Made by a program: the position numbers and the translations under genes. The notes under the pieces are model-generated. The model made no database searches and was not told the origin of the DNA. It saw only the letters and a list, made by a program, of their open reading frames with translations. From positions 124,001 through 188,000 of the forward strand of contig NZ_VDMR01000003.1 of assembly GCF_006346315.1 (NCBI RefSeq): a stretch of DNA of 64,000 nt, in the 5' to 3' direction. Origin of the DNA: Nocardioides litoris (GTDB lineage Bacteria > Actinomycetota > Actinomycetes > Propionibacteriales > Nocardioidaceae). This document shows, piece by piece, positions 27,657-41,255 of this stretch (position 1 is the stretch's first letter; each line of letters starts with the position of its first letter).

Positions 27657-30362
27657 CTACTCCGGGATCGTGTCGCTCGGGTGGTCGGCCATGCGGCGCA
27701 CGAAGAGGTCGGAGCGCGGCTCGGTGACCGGGGCGACCCGACCGACGGCGGTCAGCACCGTCGAGCCGTGGGCACCGGCGAGGACGAGGGAGAGCTCGAG
27801 GGAGCTGAGCTGGGGCAGGTCGTCCTGCATCTGCGCGACCCGGCTGATGAGCCGCTCGACGGCGCCGACGTCGACGGGCTCGGCGCCGCGGTAGCCGAAG
27901 AGGATGGGCGAGCTCTTGACCTCGCGCACCATCGCGGAGACGTCGCGCGAGCCGAGCGGCGGGATGCGGTAGCTGCGGTCGGACAGGAGGTCGATGATCG
28001 GCCCGCCGATGCCGAAGGAGACCACGGGCCCGAAGAGCGGGTCCTCCATGGTGCGGATCGCCACGGGGACGCCGGGCGGCGCGTTCTTCTGCACCACGAA
28101 CTCCGCGCCGTCGGCGTCGCGCACCAGGGAGGTCAGCGACTCCCAGGCGGTGCGCATCTCGGCGGTGCTGTCGATGTTGCGCCACACGTGGGCGAGGTCG
28201 GGGCGCTCGCGCAGGCCCTCGGCGGTGGCCTTGAGGACGACGTCCCAGCCGAGCTTGCGGCCGGCCGACTGCGCCTGCCGGACGGAGGTGACCGGCAGAG
28301 CGGGCCACAGCTCGATGCCGTAGGCGGCGAGCAGGGCACCGAGCTGCTCGCGGCCGAGGTCGGCGCCGTCGGGGTGGGCGTCGAGCACCTCGGCGACGAC
28401 GCGCTGGGCCCGGCCGGTGTCGACCTCGGCCGGGTCGGGCGGGGCCCCGTCGGGGGTGCGCAGCCACACGGCGTAGTCGACGACGCTGGCCAGCGCGCGC
28501 ACGGCCGCCTCGACCGCGGGGTACGACGGCACCGAGCCGCGCCCGGCCGAGGCGCCCGCCACGTCGGGGACCCGCAGCAGCTCAGGCACGCCCTCGGCGC
28601 CGAGGAAGGACGAGACGAGCGGCTTGTCGGACTGCTCGCCCACCGCGGCCAGCACGTTGGCGACGTCCTCGCCGGAGACGTTGAGCGGCGGGATGTAGAC
28701 CGCGATGACCGAGTCGACCTCGGGGTCGTCGATGACGTCGTCGAGGGCGTCCTCGAAGTCCTCGGCCGTCGGCTCGGCGCTCAGGGTCACCGACCGGGTG
28801 ACCAGCAGACCGACCGCGGCGGCCGCGTCGGCGGCGAGCAGGCCGAGGGCGTCGGAGTTGCCGACGACGGCGACCCGGCGTCCGCGCGGCAGCGGCTGGT
28901 GGGCCAGCAGCTGGGCGACGTCGAACATCTCCTCCAGCGTGTCGACCTGGATGATCCCGGCCTGCCGGAACATCGCGTCGAGCGCCTCGGGCGGCGCGGC
29001 GATGCGGCGTACGGCGTGGCCCATCGGCACGCCCTGGGTGGTGCGCCCGGAGCGGACGGCGATGATCGGCTTGCGCAGCGAGACCCGGCGGGCGATGCGG
29101 GAGAACTTGCGCGGGTTGCCGATGGACTCGAGGTAGAGCAGGACGACCTCGGTGGCGTCGTCCTCCTCCCAGTACTGCAGGAGGTCGTTGCCGGACACGT
29201 CGGCGCGGTTGCCGGCCGAGACGAACGTCGTCAGGCCCAGTCCGCGGTTGCGGACCTTCTCCAGGATCGCCGAGCCCAGGGCGCCGGACTGGCAGAAGAA
29301 CCCGGCGCGGCCGCGCGGCGGCATGACGGGCGAGAGCGAGGCGTTGACCGAGACCGCCGGGTCGGTGTTGATGACCCCGAGGCAGTTGGGGCCGATCAGC
29401 CTCAGGCCGTAGGAGCGGGACAGGCCGACGAGGTGGCGCTGGCGGCGGCGGCCCTCCTCGCCGGTCTCGGCGAAGCCGCTGGAGATGACGATCATCCCGT
29501 GCACGCCCTTGGCTGCGCAGTCGAGCACGACGTCGGTCACCGAGTCGGCGGGCACCGCGACGATGGCGACGTCGACGTCGTCGGGGATGTCGCCGACCGA
29601 CTTGAACGCCGGCAGGCCCGAGACGGCGGCCGCGCTGGGGTTGACGGCGTACACGCGTCCGGTGAAGTCACCGGTGACCAGGTTGCGCACCAGCACCTGG
29701 CCGATCGTGTCCTGGCGACGGCTGGCGCCGATGATCGCGATCGAGCGGGGGTTGAAGAACCGCTCGATGGAGGCCGCCTCGGCCCGGTGCTCGCGGCTCT
29801 GCATGACGCCGATCGAGGTGTCGGTGAGGTCGATGGGGAACTCGAGGGAGAGCACCCCGTCCTCGTACCCGCTGACCACCTTGTAGCCGGCCTCGCGGAA
29901 CGTGTGGATCATCCGGCTGTTGTCGGGCAGCACCTCGGCGGTGAACTTGCCGATGCCGCGCTCGCGGGCGGCCTGGGCCAGGTGCTCGAGGAGCAGCTGG
30001 GCGATGCCGCGGCCGTGGTGCTGGTCCTCGACGAGGAAGGCCACCTCGGCCTCGGACTCCCCCACGACGTCGTAGCGGCCGACGGCGATCATCCGGCCCT
30101 GCAGGATCATCACCAGGGCCACCCGCTGGTCGTGGTCGACCTCGGTGAAGCGCTTGACGTCGCGCTGGGACAGCGTCGGCATGGGCGAGAAGAACCGGTA
30201 GTACTTCGAGCGGTCGCTGACCCGGGCGTAGAAGTCGACCAGCAGGTCGGCGTCGTCGGGACGGATCGGGCGCACGTGGGCCGTGCGGCCGTCGCGCAGC
30301 AGGACGTCGGCCTCCCAGTGCCGGGGCGCCGACGGGGCGTCGGTGTGGGGGTCCGCGGTCAC
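27657..30362 (-). CDS. GNAT acetyltransferase / acyl-CoA synthetase (ADP-forming) fusion
   Basis: A 901-residue two-part protein. Residues about 15-175 form a GNAT domain with the acetyl-CoA-binding [17 protein letters not shown]. It continues into a CoA-binding Rossmann domain ([20 protein letters not shown]), a ligase-CoA flavodoxin-like part with a conserved GVMNTD-like region ([13 protein letters not shown]) and a C-terminal ATP-grasp domain. Such Pat-type fusions acetylate acyl-CoA synthetases and other proteins on lysine. GTG 30362 is preceded at 7 bases by TAGCGT and no Shine-Dalgarno sequence, indicating a leaderless mRNA. It is divergent from parC. Confidence 0.9.
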   Translation of the reverse strand: MTADPHTDAPSAPRHWEADVLLRDGRTAHVRPIRPDDADLLVDFYARVSDRSKYYRFFSPMPTLSQRDVKRFTEVDHDQRVALVMILQGRMIAVGRYDVVGESEAEVAFLVEDQHHGRGIAQLLLEHLAQAARERGIGKFTAEVLPDNSRMIHTFREAGYKVVSGYEDGVLSLEFPIDLTDTSIGVMQSREHRAEAASIERFFNPRSIAIIGASRRQDTIGQVLVRNLVTGDFTGRVYAVNPSAAAVSGLPAFKSVGDIPDDVDVAIVAVPADSVTDVVLDCAAKGVHGMIVISSGFAETGEEGRRRQRHLVGLSRSYGLRLIGPNCLGVINTDPAVSVNASLSPVMPPRGRAGFFCQSGALGSAILEKVRNRGLGLTTFVSAGNRADVSGNDLLQYWEEDDATEVVLLYLESIGNPRKFSRIARRVSLRKPIIAVRSGRTTQGVPMGHAVRRIAAPPEALDAMFRQAGIIQVDTLEEMFDVAQLLAHQPLPRGRRVAVVGNSDALGLLAADAAAAVGLLVTRSVTLSAEPTAEDFEDALDDVIDDPEVDSVIAVYIPPLNVSGEDVANVLAAVGEQSDKPLVSSFLGAEGVPELLRVPDVAGASAGRGSVPSYPAVEAAVRALASVVDYAVWLRTPDGAPPDPAEVDTGRAQRVVAEVLDAHPDGADLGREQLGALLAAYGIELWPALPVTSVRQAQSAGRKLGWDVVLKATAEGLRERPDLAHVWRNIDSTAEMRTAWESLTSLVRDADGAEFVVQKNAPPGVPVAIRTMEDPLFGPVVSFGIGGPIIDLLSDRSYRIPPLGSRDVSAMVREVKSSPILFGYRGAEPVDVGAVERLISRVAQMQDDLPQLSSLELSLVLAGAHGSTVLTAVGRVAPVTEPRSDLFVRRMADHPSDTIPE

Positions 30363-30369
30363 GGGTCCC

Positions 30370-30375
30370 ACGCTA
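30370..30375 (-). promoter_or_regulatory. -10 box of the GNAT/acyl-CoA ligase gene, leaderless arrangement
   Basis: TAGCGT on the minus strand, 7 bases before GTG 30362. There is no clear -35. Confidence 0.5.
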
Positions 30376-30439
30376 CCGGGACGGGGCGACCCGGCGTGCC
30401 CCCGTCGGGAGCGGCCGCGGAGGGCGCGAGAATGCCGCC

Positions 30440-32932
30440 ATGGCACGGCGTACGACGCAGCAGGAGCCCCCCGAGGACTTCGAGGAGCACATCCTCGACA
30501 TCGACGTGGGCGAGGAGATGCGCAACTCCTTCCTCGAGTACGCCTACTCCGTCATCTACTCCCGCGCGCTGCCCGACGCCCGCGACGGCCTCAAGCCGGT
30601 GCAGCGCCGGATCCTCTACACGATGAACGACATGGGCCTGCGGCCCGACCGCGGCCACGTCAAGAGCGCCCGCGTCGTGGGCGAGGTCATGGGCCGCCTC
30701 CACCCGCACGGCGACGGCGCGATCTACGACGCCCTGGTCCGCACCGCGCAGCCGTGGTCGCTGCGGCTGCCCATGATCGACGGCCACGGCAACTTCGGCT
30801 CGCCCGACGACCCGCCGGCCGCCATGCGCTACACCGAGTGCCGGATGGCCCCGCCGGCGGTGGCGATGACCGCCGACATCGACGAGGACACCGTCGACTT
30901 CCGGCCCAACTACGACGGCCGCGAGCTCGAGCCGTCGGTGCTGCCCGCGGCCATCCCCAACCTGGTGGTCAACGGCACCACGGGCATCGCGGTGGGCATG
31001 GCCACCAACTGCGCGCCGCACAACCTGGTCGAGGTCGTCCAGGCGCTGCGCCACCTCATCGCCCACCCGGCGGCCTCCGTCGACGACCTGATGCGCTTCG
31101 TGCCCGGCCCCGACCTGCCCACGGGAGGCAAGATCGTCGGCCTCGACGGCATCCGCGACGCCTACGAGACCGGCCGCGGCACCTTCAAGATGCGCGCCAC
31201 CGCGCGGGTCGAGGCCGTCGGCCGCCGCAAGGGCATCGTGGTCACCGAGCTGCCCTACGGCGTCGGCACCGAGAAGGTCGTCGACCGGATCAAGACCCTC
31301 GTGCAGGGCAAGAAGCTGCAGGGCATCGCCGACATCAAGGACCTCACCGACCGCGAGAAGGGCCTGCGCCTGGTCATCGAGGTCAAGAACGGCTTCGTCC
31401 CCGAGGCCCTGCTCGAGCAGCTGTTCCGGCTGACCCCGATGGAGGACTCGTTCGGCATCAACGCCGTCGCGCTCGTCGACGGCCAGCCGCGCACCCTGGG
31501 CCTGAAGGAGATGCTCGAGGTCTTCCTGGGGCACCGCTTCGACGTCGTACGCCGCCGCACGACGTTCCGGCGCGGCAAGGCCGCCGACCGGCTGCACCTG
31601 GTCGAGGGCCTGCTCGTCGCGATCCTCGACATCGACGAGGTCATCCAGCTCATCCGCTCCTCCGACAACGCCGCCGAGGCGCGCGAGCGGCTGATGACGG
31701 TCTTCGACCTCTCCGAGCTGCAGGCCGACTACATCCTCGACATGGCGCTGCGCCGGCTCACCAAGTTCTCCCGCATCGAGCTGGAGAAGGAGCAGGCCGA
31801 GCTGCTGGCCGAGATCGAGCGGCTCGACGCGATCCTCGGTGACGACGCGCTGCTGCGCCGGCTCGTCTCCGACGAGCTCGCCGACGTCGCCAAGACCTAC
31901 GGCACCCCGCGCCGCACCGTCCTGCTCGAGTCCGCCGGTACGACAGTCAGCGCGGCCGCCGCACCCCTGGAGGTGCCCGACGACCCGTGCTACGCGCTGC
32001 TGTCCTCCAGCGGGCTGATGGCGCGCACCAGCTCCGCGGAACCGCCGGCCACGGGCGAGGGCAGGGCCAACCACGACGTCGTCGTCTCGGCCGTCGCCGC
32101 GACCGCCCGGGGCGAGGTCGGGGTGCTGACCTCGGCCGGGCGCCTGGTGCGGCTCGCCGTCCTCGACCTCCCGACGCTGCCGCCCTCGGCCAACGACCCC
32201 AACCTGTCGGGCGGGCTGCCGGTCAGCGAGGTCCTCACCCTCGCCGCCGGGGAGCGGGTCCTGGCGCTGTGCACCCTCGCCACCTCCGGCCCGGGCCTCG
32301 CGCTCGGCACGCGCCAGGGCGTGGTCAAGCGGGTCAACCCCGAGGTGCTGGGCCGCGACGAGTGGGAGGTCATCGGCCTCCGGGACGGCGACGAGGTCGT
32401 CGGAGCCGTCGAGCTCACCACCGGCGAGGAGACCCTCTGCTTCATCAGCAGCGTCGCCCAGCTGCTCCACTTCCCGGCCTCGGCCGTGCGGCCGCAGGGC
32501 CGCTCCGGCGGCGGCATGGCCGGCATCAAGCTCGGGGCCGACGAGCGCGTCGCCTGGTTCGGCGCCATCGACCCGGCCGCCCCGCAGGGGTCGGTCGTCG
32601 TCACCTCCTCCGGCGCCTCGACCGCCCTGCCCGGCACCGAGCCCGGTTCGGTCAAGGTCACGCCGTTCGACCTCTACCCGGCCAAGGGCCGGGCCACCGG
32701 CGGCGTCCGCTGCCACCGCTTCCTCAAGGGCGAGGACGTGCTCGTCCTGGCCTGGGCCGGCGCCGCCCCGCCGCGGGCGGCCGCGGCCAGCGGGGCCCCG
32801 GTCGAGCTGCCCGCTCCCGACCCGCGGCGCGACGGCTCGGGCCTGCCCGGCTCGCAGCCCGTCGCGGCCGTGGCCGGTCCGCTCGCGGCGCGGTTGCCCG
32901 AGGCCCCGGCCGACGACGCTGTGCCAGGCTGA
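30440..32932 (+). CDS. parC: DNA topoisomerase IV subunit A
   Basis: An 830-residue type IIA subunit A. The winged-helix region has [14 protein letters not shown] and the catalytic tyrosine Y131 in [10 protein letters not shown] tower/coiled-coil domain follows (around [11 protein letters not shown] and [16 protein letters not shown]), then a degenerate C-terminal beta-pinwheel. I call it ParC rather than GyrA because of that C-terminal part, the [10 protein letters not shown] form, and the paired ParE nearby on the opposite strand. GAGAAT 6 bases before the ATG may be a leaderless -10. Confidence 0.88.
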   Translation: MARRTTQQEPPEDFEEHILDIDVGEEMRNSFLEYAYSVIYSRALPDARDGLKPVQRRILYTMNDMGLRPDRGHVKSARVVGEVMGRLHPHGDGAIYDALVRTAQPWSLRLPMIDGHGNFGSPDDPPAAMRYTECRMAPPAVAMTADIDEDTVDFRPNYDGRELEPSVLPAAIPNLVVNGTTGIAVGMATNCAPHNLVEVVQALRHLIAHPAASVDDLMRFVPGPDLPTGGKIVGLDGIRDAYETGRGTFKMRATARVEAVGRRKGIVVTELPYGVGTEKVVDRIKTLVQGKKLQGIADIKDLTDREKGLRLVIEVKNGFVPEALLEQLFRLTPMEDSFGINAVALVDGQPRTLGLKEMLEVFLGHRFDVVRRRTTFRRGKAADRLHLVEGLLVAILDIDEVIQLIRSSDNAAEARERLMTVFDLSELQADYILDMALRRLTKFSRIELEKEQAELLAEIERLDAILGDDALLRRLVSDELADVAKTYGTPRRTVLLESAGTTVSAAAAPLEVPDDPCYALLSSSGLMARTSSAEPPATGEGRANHDVVVSAVAATARGEVGVLTSAGRLVRLAVLDLPTLPPSANDPNLSGGLPVSEVLTLAAGERVLALCTLATSGPGLALGTRQGVVKRVNPEVLGRDEWEVIGLRDGDEVVGAVELTTGEETLCFISSVAQLLHFPASAVRPQGRSGGGMAGIKLGADERVAWFGAIDPAAPQGSVVVTSSGASTALPGTEPGSVKVTPFDLYPAKGRATGGVRCHRFLKGEDVLVLAWAGAAPPRAAAASGAPVELPAPDPRRDGSGLPGSQPVAAVAGPLAARLPEAPADDAVPG

Positions 32933-32937
32933 CCGCC

Positions 32938-33681
32938 ATGAGCTCCCTGCGCCGCCTCGCCGCCGCCGCAGCCCTGGCCCTCGCGCTGCCCGCGCTGGCG
33001 GCCTGCAGCGGCGGTGACGACCCGTCCCAGAACGCCGACGCCGACGCCGACGGCAGCGGCGAGGCCAGCCCCGCGGAGGTCCTGGCCTTCGCCGGGGAGC
33101 AGCTCGGCGAGACCGCCGGCGTGCGGCTCCGCCTGTCCACCACCGACACCCCCGACGTCGACCCGTTCCTGGGCAGCGCCGAGGGCGTGGTCACCCGGGC
33201 GCCGGCGTTCGAGGGCCAGGCCAGCGGCACCTTCCAGGGCCAGAGCGCCACGGTGGCCGTGCGCTCGGTCGACGGCACCTTCTACGCCGAGCTGCCCATC
33301 GTCGGGTGGCAGGACTTCGACCCCGCCACCCTGTGCGCGCCCGACCCGGCCACCCTGATCGACCCCGACGCCGGTGTCTCGTCGGTGCTGGCGGAGGCCA
33401 CCGACGTCGAGCAGGGCGACGAGGCCCGCGCCGAGTCCGACAACGAGGTCACCGGCACCCGCTACACCGCCACCGTGCCGGGCTCGGCGATGAAGAACGT
33501 CCTGCCCTGCGCCCCCGGCGACACCTTTGAGGGCACCTTCCTCGTCGACGCCGACGGTCGGCTGCGCGAGGCGGTGCTCACCGGCGAGTTCTTCTCCGGC
33601 GCCCCCGAGCTCACCTACACGATCTTCCTCAGCGACTACGGCGTCGAGCAGGACGTCACCGCCCCCACCGACGGCCCGTGA
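32938..33681 (+). CDS. LprG/LppX-family lipoprotein
   Basis: A 247-residue exported lipoprotein with lipobox ALAAC (C23), followed by an acidic linker and the LppX/LprAFG fold. It shares with mycobacterial LprG the pattern WQDFDPATL...DPDAGVSSVLAE and the ending LSDYGVEQDVTAP. LprG binds triacylated glycolipids and triacylglycerides in a hydrophobic cavity and works with the MFS transporter P55. Here too an MFS gene follows with a 4-base overlap. Two extra cysteines (in TLCAPD and LPCAPGD) may form a disulfide. Confidence 0.85.
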   Translation: MSSLRRLAAAAALALALPALAACSGGDDPSQNADADADGSGEASPAEVLAFAGEQLGETAGVRLRLSTTDTPDVDPFLGSAEGVVTRAPAFEGQASGTFQGQSATVAVRSVDGTFYAELPIVGWQDFDPATLCAPDPATLIDPDAGVSSVLAEATDVEQGDEARAESDNEVTGTRYTATVPGSAMKNVLPCAPGDTFEGTFLVDADGRLREAVLTGEFFSGAPELTYTIFLSDYGVEQDVTAPTDGP

Positions 33682-35387
33682 CCACCCCGACCAGCCCGGT
33701 CGGCACGCGCGCGCTGCTCGCGCTCGCCGCGGTCGCGGTCGGGTTCGCCGCCGTCGACACCTACGTCGTCGTGCTGGCCCTGCCCGACATGATGGTCGCC
33801 GTCGACATCGACGTGGAGCAGCTGCAGCGCGCGGCCCCCATCGTGTCCGGCTTCCTGCTCGGGTACGTCGCCGTGCTCCCCCTCGTGGGCCGGGTGGCCG
33901 ACCTGCGCGGACCGGTGCCGGTGCTGCTCGCCTCCCTCGTCGTCCTCGCCGTCGGCTCGGCGGTCACCGCGGCGTCGTACGACCTGGTGACGATGGTGCT
34001 CGGCCGGTTCGTCCAGGGCGTCGGCGGCGGCGGCCTGGTGCCGGCCACGATGACCCTGGTCGCCGCGCTCTACCCCGTCGAGCGCCGCGGGCTGCCCCTC
34101 GGCCTCGTCTCGGCCGTCCAGGAGCTGGGCAGCGTCCTGGGACCCCTGGCGGGCGCCGCCGTGCTGGCCTTCGGCTCGTGGCGCAGCATCTTCGGGCTGA
34201 CCTGCGCGGGCGGGTTGCTGCTGTGGGCAGCCGTGCGGGTGCAGGCCCGCAGCGAGGTGCCGCCGCGCGAGGGCCGCCCGGACCTGCTCGGGGCCGCGCT
34301 CGTCGTGGTCGCCGTGGGGGCGACGTACCTCCTGCTGGCGCCGCCGCGCTCGCTCTACACCGACCTGACCTGGGGCGAGCTGTTCATCCCGCTGGTCGAC
34401 GACGGCAGCCGGTGGACCCAGCCCGTCGGCCTCGTCGCGGTGGCGGCCGCCGCGGCGTTCGCGCTGCGCTGCCTGCTCGCCCGCCGCCCACTCGTCGACG
34501 TGCGGTCGTGGGGCCGCACCCTGGTCGAGGCCGACCTCGCGGGCGCGGCCTGGCTGGCTGTGGCCCTGGGCGGGGTGGTGCTCGCCTTCGCCAGCGCCGA
34601 CCCCGAGCAGTCGGCGATCAGCCCCCAGGCGCCGTGGTTCCTGCTGGGCTCGGCGGTGGCGGTGGTCGGGCTGGTGCGCCACCTGCGTCGCGCCGCCTCG
34701 CCCCTGGTCCCCCGGGGCACCCTGGCCCCCCGTCCGGCCTGGGGTGCCCTGGTCGTCAGCCTGCTGGTCGGCTGGGCCCTCATCGCGGCCCTGGTCGACA
34801 TCCCGCTCTTCGCCCGCACCGCCGAGCGCGACTACGACCAGCTCGACGCCGCGCTGGTGCTGGTGCGGTTCCTCCTCGCCCTGCCCGTCGGGGCCGTGGT
34901 CGGCGGCCTCCTCGTGCGCCGCCTCCCCGCGGGCGCCGTCACCGCCGGCGGCATGCTCGCCGCCTCCGGCGCCTTCTGGTGGATGGCGCAGTGGGACCAG
35001 GGCTCGCTCGACTCCACCCTCAGCACCCTCCCACTGGTCCTCGGCGGCCTCGGGTTCGGCCTGGCCCTCGCGCCGGTCAACGCCGCGATGCTCGCCTCCA
35101 CCCGCGACGACGCCCACGGCCTGGCCAGTGCGCTCGTCGTGGTCGCCCGGATGATCGGCATGCTCGTCGGCATCAGCGTCCTGACGACCTACGGCCTGGC
35201 CCGCCTGTACGACGAGCGCCGGGCCGACCCCTCCCTCGGGCTGCGGGAGCTCGGGCTGCTGCAGGAGCGGGCGGTCTTCGAGGGCGCCGCCCTGGTCGCC
35301 CTGGTCGCCGCGGTGGCCGCGGTCGCGCTGTTCCGGGGTGCGGCGACTCGCGGGGTGGACACCCGCGAGGCCCTCCGCGTCGGCTGA
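33678..35387 (+). CDS. MFS transporter, P55 (Rv1410)-like lipid exporter
   Basis: A 569-residue major facilitator with about 14 membrane helices in the DHA2-like arrangement. The first helix contains DTYVVVLALPDMM, the loop after helix 2 is GRVADLRGPV, and motif C-like GLVSAVQELGSVLGPLAGA occurs in helix 5. An extended segment around residues 205-240 (YTDLTWGELFIPLVDDGSRW) is periplasmic. GTG 33678 overlaps the lipoprotein stop, so the two are coupled, as in the mycobacterial lprG-P55 operon. Lipid (triacylglyceride) export is inferred from that context. Confidence 0.85.
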   Translation: MTTPTSPVGTRALLALAAVAVGFAAVDTYVVVLALPDMMVAVDIDVEQLQRAAPIVSGFLLGYVAVLPLVGRVADLRGPVPVLLASLVVLAVGSAVTAASYDLVTMVLGRFVQGVGGGGLVPATMTLVAALYPVERRGLPLGLVSAVQELGSVLGPLAGAAVLAFGSWRSIFGLTCAGGLLLWAAVRVQARSEVPPREGRPDLLGAALVVVAVGATYLLLAPPRSLYTDLTWGELFIPLVDDGSRWTQPVGLVAVAAAAAFALRCLLARRPLVDVRSWGRTLVEADLAGAAWLAVALGGVVLAFASADPEQSAISPQAPWFLLGSAVAVVGLVRHLRRAASPLVPRGTLAPRPAWGALVVSLLVGWALIAALVDIPLFARTAERDYDQLDAALVLVRFLLALPVGAVVGGLLVRRLPAGAVTAGGMLAASGAFWWMAQWDQGSLDSTLSTLPLVLGGLGFGLALAPVNAAMLASTRDDAHGLASALVVVARMIGMLVGISVLTTYGLARLYDERRADPSLGLRELGLLQERAVFEGAALVALVAAVAAVALFRGAATRGVDTREALRVG

Positions 35388-35388
35388 C

Positions 35389-35394
35389 TACATT
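35389..35394 (+). promoter_or_regulatory. -10 box of the carbonic anhydrase gene, leaderless arrangement
   Basis: TACATT starts just after the MFS stop codon and lies 7 bases before GTG 35402. This predicts independent, leaderless transcription of the carbonic anhydrase gene. Confidence 0.5.
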
Positions 35395-35401
35395 CCTGGC
35401 C

Positions 35402-35896
35402 GTGCCCGACTTCGACGACCTCATCCGCGCCAACCAGGACTACGCAGCCAGCTTCTCCCTCGGTGGGTTCGACGGCATCGCCCGCGCGGGCGTCGGCGTC
35501 GTGACCTGCATGGACTCCCGCATCGAGCCGCTGGCCATGCTCGGCCTGACCCAGGGCGACGCCAAGATCCTGCGCAACCCCGGCGGACGCGTGAACCACG
35601 ACACCCTCGAGGCGCTGGTGCTCGCGGTGCACCTGCTCGGTGTCCAGCGGATCCTGGTCATCCCGCACACCCGCTGCGCCGTCGCCTCCAGCACCGCGGA
35701 GGAGCTGCGCAGCCGGGTCGAGGAGTCCGCGGGCGACTCGGCCGCCGACGTCACGATGCCGGTCGTGCGCGACCAGCTCGAGGCCCTGGCCGACGACGTC
35801 CAGAAGATCCGGACCCACCGACTCGTCCCCGGCACCGTCGAGGTGGGCGGGTTCATCTACGACGTCGACACCGGGCTGCTCGACCGCAGGTTCTGA
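35402..35896 (+). CDS. Beta-carbonic anhydrase
   Basis: Interconverts CO2 and bicarbonate. The 164-residue protein has the zinc ligands C36, H89 and C92 (TCMDSR and PHTRC) and the catalytic dyad D38-R40. It is a short form similar in size to mycobacterial Rv1284-type enzymes. GTG 35402 is placed directly after TACATT and starts with the usual helix (FDDLIRANQDYAASF). It converges with parE, whose stop is 9 bases away. Confidence 0.92.
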   Translation: MPDFDDLIRANQDYAASFSLGGFDGIARAGVGVVTCMDSRIEPLAMLGLTQGDAKILRNPGGRVNHDTLEALVLAVHLLGVQRILVIPHTRCAVASSTAEELRSRVEESAGDSAADVTMPVVRDQLEALADDVQKIRTHRLVPGTVEVGGFIYDVDTGLLDRRF

Positions 35897-35905
35897 CGCC
35901 CGGTC

Positions 35906-38035
<2,130 letters not shown>

Positions 38036-38277
38036 CCCCCAGCCCGGTGCAGGCTCGCCCCTCACCCGACCGTCACGAAGTGGACACGATCCGAGGTCGT
38101 CCGCGCGTTCGACTCCCGTGGCACCGCACGTACCCGCACAATCGAGACACCCCTGGCACGACAACTGAACAGCCCCGGCGGCGGCTGCCACGGACACCGA
38201 GGTCCACGGCATGGAAGGCCTCCGGTCGGGGAAGGACCAGCGTGATGGGATCGCGTGGCGTGCACCACCTCAGAACG

Positions 38278-38303
38278 GGAATCTTGCTCCCGCTCGCTAG
38301 GTT
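38278..38303 (+). promoter_or_regulatory. SigR/SigH-type promoter (GGAAT-N18-GTT) before the DUF7455 gene
   Basis: GGAAT (38278-38282), exactly 18 bases, then GTT (38301-38303). This equals the -35/-10 consensus of the thiol-oxidative-stress sigma factor SigR of Streptomyces (SigH in mycobacteria). The start codon is 38 bases further on. It is the only recognisable signal in the 305-base gap between parE and this gene. Confidence 0.55.
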
Positions 38304-38340
38304 GGACATGGCACCGACTGAATGAGAGAAGAGGCCCCAA

Positions 38341-38568
38341 GTGACGACTGCGACCGCCCCCAGCACCACCCTGACTGCTGAGGACCGCTGCGACCGCTGC
38401 GGTGCCCAGGCCTACCTCCGTGTCGAGCTCCAGAGCGGTGGTGAGCTGCTCTTCTGCGCCCACCACGCCCGTGAGCACGGCGAGAAGCTCAAGGAGGTCG
38501 CCGCCACCGTGCAGGACGAGACCCACAAGCTCTCCAGCACCGGGGGCACCACCGACTCGGAGCGCTGA
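38341..38568 (+). CDS. DUF7455 family small zinc-finger-like protein
   Basis: A 75-residue protein of unknown function with a C-x-x-C motif (DRCDRCGAQA) and a second C-x-x-H (LFCAHHAREH), a likely zinc site. The family is widespread in actinobacteria and often near the principal sigma factor gene; the family name is from memory. GTG 38341 is preceded by GAGAGAAGAGG. It is followed by a 16-bp perfect hairpin, so it is monocistronic. A GGAAT-N18-GTT promoter suggests induction by thiol oxidation, which fits a cysteine-zinc protein. Confidence 0.8.
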   Translation: MTTATAPSTTLTAEDRCDRCGAQAYLRVELQSGGELLFCAHHAREHGEKLKEVAATVQDETHKLSSTGGTTDSER

Positions 38569-38586
38569 GCGCCCACCCGCCCGTCC

Positions 38587-38622
38587 ACGACGGCCCCGGA
38601 CCTGTTGGTCCGGGGCCGTCGT
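38587..38622. terminator. Strong hairpin terminator after DUF7455
   Basis: A perfect 16-bp stem (ACGACGGCCCCGGACC and its complement) with a TGTT loop, 19 bases after the stop. There is no T tract, which is common in high-GC actinobacteria. Confidence 0.75.
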
Positions 38623-38658
38623 GCGTCTGCGGTGTCCCGGTCTGCCAGGCTCTGCGCC

Positions 38659-39510
38659 GTGGCCGTCCTGCTGTCGTTGTGCGCGGCCCTGGCCTACGGC
38701 CTGTCCGACTTCGTCGGCGGGCTGGCCTCGCGTCGCGCGAGCCCGTGGGCGATCGCGCTGCTCTCGCAGCTCGGCGGCGGCGGGGTCGCCCTGGTCCTGG
38801 CCCTCCTCCTCGGCGGCGACCCGCGACCCGCCGACTGGGGCTGGGCGGTGCTCGCCGGCGCCGGCAACGGCGTCGGCACCGCCTTCCTCTACCGCGGCCT
38901 GTCCGGCGGCCGGATGGGCGTCGTGGCGCCCGTCTCGGGTGTCGGTGCCGCCGTCGTGCCGCTCGTCGTCGGCCTGGCCACCGGCGAGCGGCCCGGGCCG
39001 CTGGCCTGGGTCGGCTTCGCGGCGGCGCTCCCGGCGATCTGGCTGGTCGCGCGGGAGCCGGTGCCCGAGGTCGATTCCGCGGCCGCACCCCGCGCCTCGG
39101 TCGCCACCGGCGTGCTGGACGGCGTGCTGGCCGGGCTCGGGTTCGGCGTGCTGTTCGCCGCCCTGGGCCAGGTGCCGGAGGCCTCCGGCTTCGGCCCGCT
39201 GGCGGCCAACCAGGTCGTCGGGGCCGCCGTGGTGGCGGCCGTCGCCGCGTCCCTGCGCAGCCCCTGGGTGCCGCGCGAGCCGGCGGCGTACGTCGGGCTC
39301 GTGAGCGGCTCGCTCGGCGCGAGCGCGACGGGGCTGTTCCTGGTGGCCACCCAGTCGGGCTACCTGACGGTCGCGGCCGTCATCACCTCGCTCTACCCCG
39401 CGTTCACGGTGCTGCTGGCGGCCGCCCTGCTGCGCGAGCACGTGCACCGGGCGCAGGCGGTCGGGCTCGCGCTGTGCGCCGTGGCGGTCGCCCTGATCGC
39501 CGCCGCCTGA
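38659..39510 (+). CDS. DMT-family (EamA) permease
   Basis: A 283-residue membrane protein with ten hydrophobic helices in two EamA repeats. The first helix begins immediately (LLSLCAALAYGLSDFVGGLA), and the second repeat ends with ITSLYPAFTVLLAAALLREH, typical of drug/metabolite exporters. The substrate is unknown. I chose GTG 38659: an earlier ATG lies within the terminator hairpin, while CAGGCT sits 7 bases before this GTG. It converges with the principal sigma factor gene. Confidence 0.85.
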   Translation: MAVLLSLCAALAYGLSDFVGGLASRRASPWAIALLSQLGGGGVALVLALLLGGDPRPADWGWAVLAGAGNGVGTAFLYRGLSGGRMGVVAPVSGVGAAVVPLVVGLATGERPGPLAWVGFAAALPAIWLVAREPVPEVDSAAAPRASVATGVLDGVLAGLGFGVLFAALGQVPEASGFGPLAANQVVGAAVVAAVAASLRSPWVPREPAAYVGLVSGSLGASATGLFLVATQSGYLTVAAVITSLYPAFTVLLAAALLREHVHRAQAVGLALCAVAVALIAAA

Positions 39511-39538
39511 GGACGCTGGGGACCGGGCCGGAAGACAG

Positions 39539-39579
39539 CTGCGGGCCCCTGCTGCGTTGAAACCAGCAGGGACCCGCAG
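39539..39579. terminator. Bidirectional hairpin between DMT permease and sigA
   Basis: A 16-bp stem with one mismatch (CTGCGGGCCCCTGCTG against CAGCAGGGACCCGCAG) and a 9-base loop between two convergent genes. Confidence 0.75.
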
Positions 39580-39594
39580 GTCAGGTGGAGCGGC

Positions 39595-41118
<1,524 letters not shown>

Positions 41119-41227
41119 GAACACCTCTCGTCAGGCAGGTCGTCAATCAGGGTCTTCCAGCAGTGCGGCGGTTCGGGGCGCGACAAGGACCCCTGTCGTC
41201 AAGAGCCGCCTGGATGATTCTGCCACG

Positions 41228-41252
41228 GTCGGGGTGAGGTGCGTGCCCCGAC
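41228..41252 (-). terminator. Hairpin after the HhH-GPD gene
   Basis: GTCGGGG/CCCCGAC, 7-bp stem with an 11-base loop, just past the HhH-GPD stop codon and before sigA. Modest stability and no T tract. Confidence 0.4.
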
Positions 41253-41255
41253 GCC

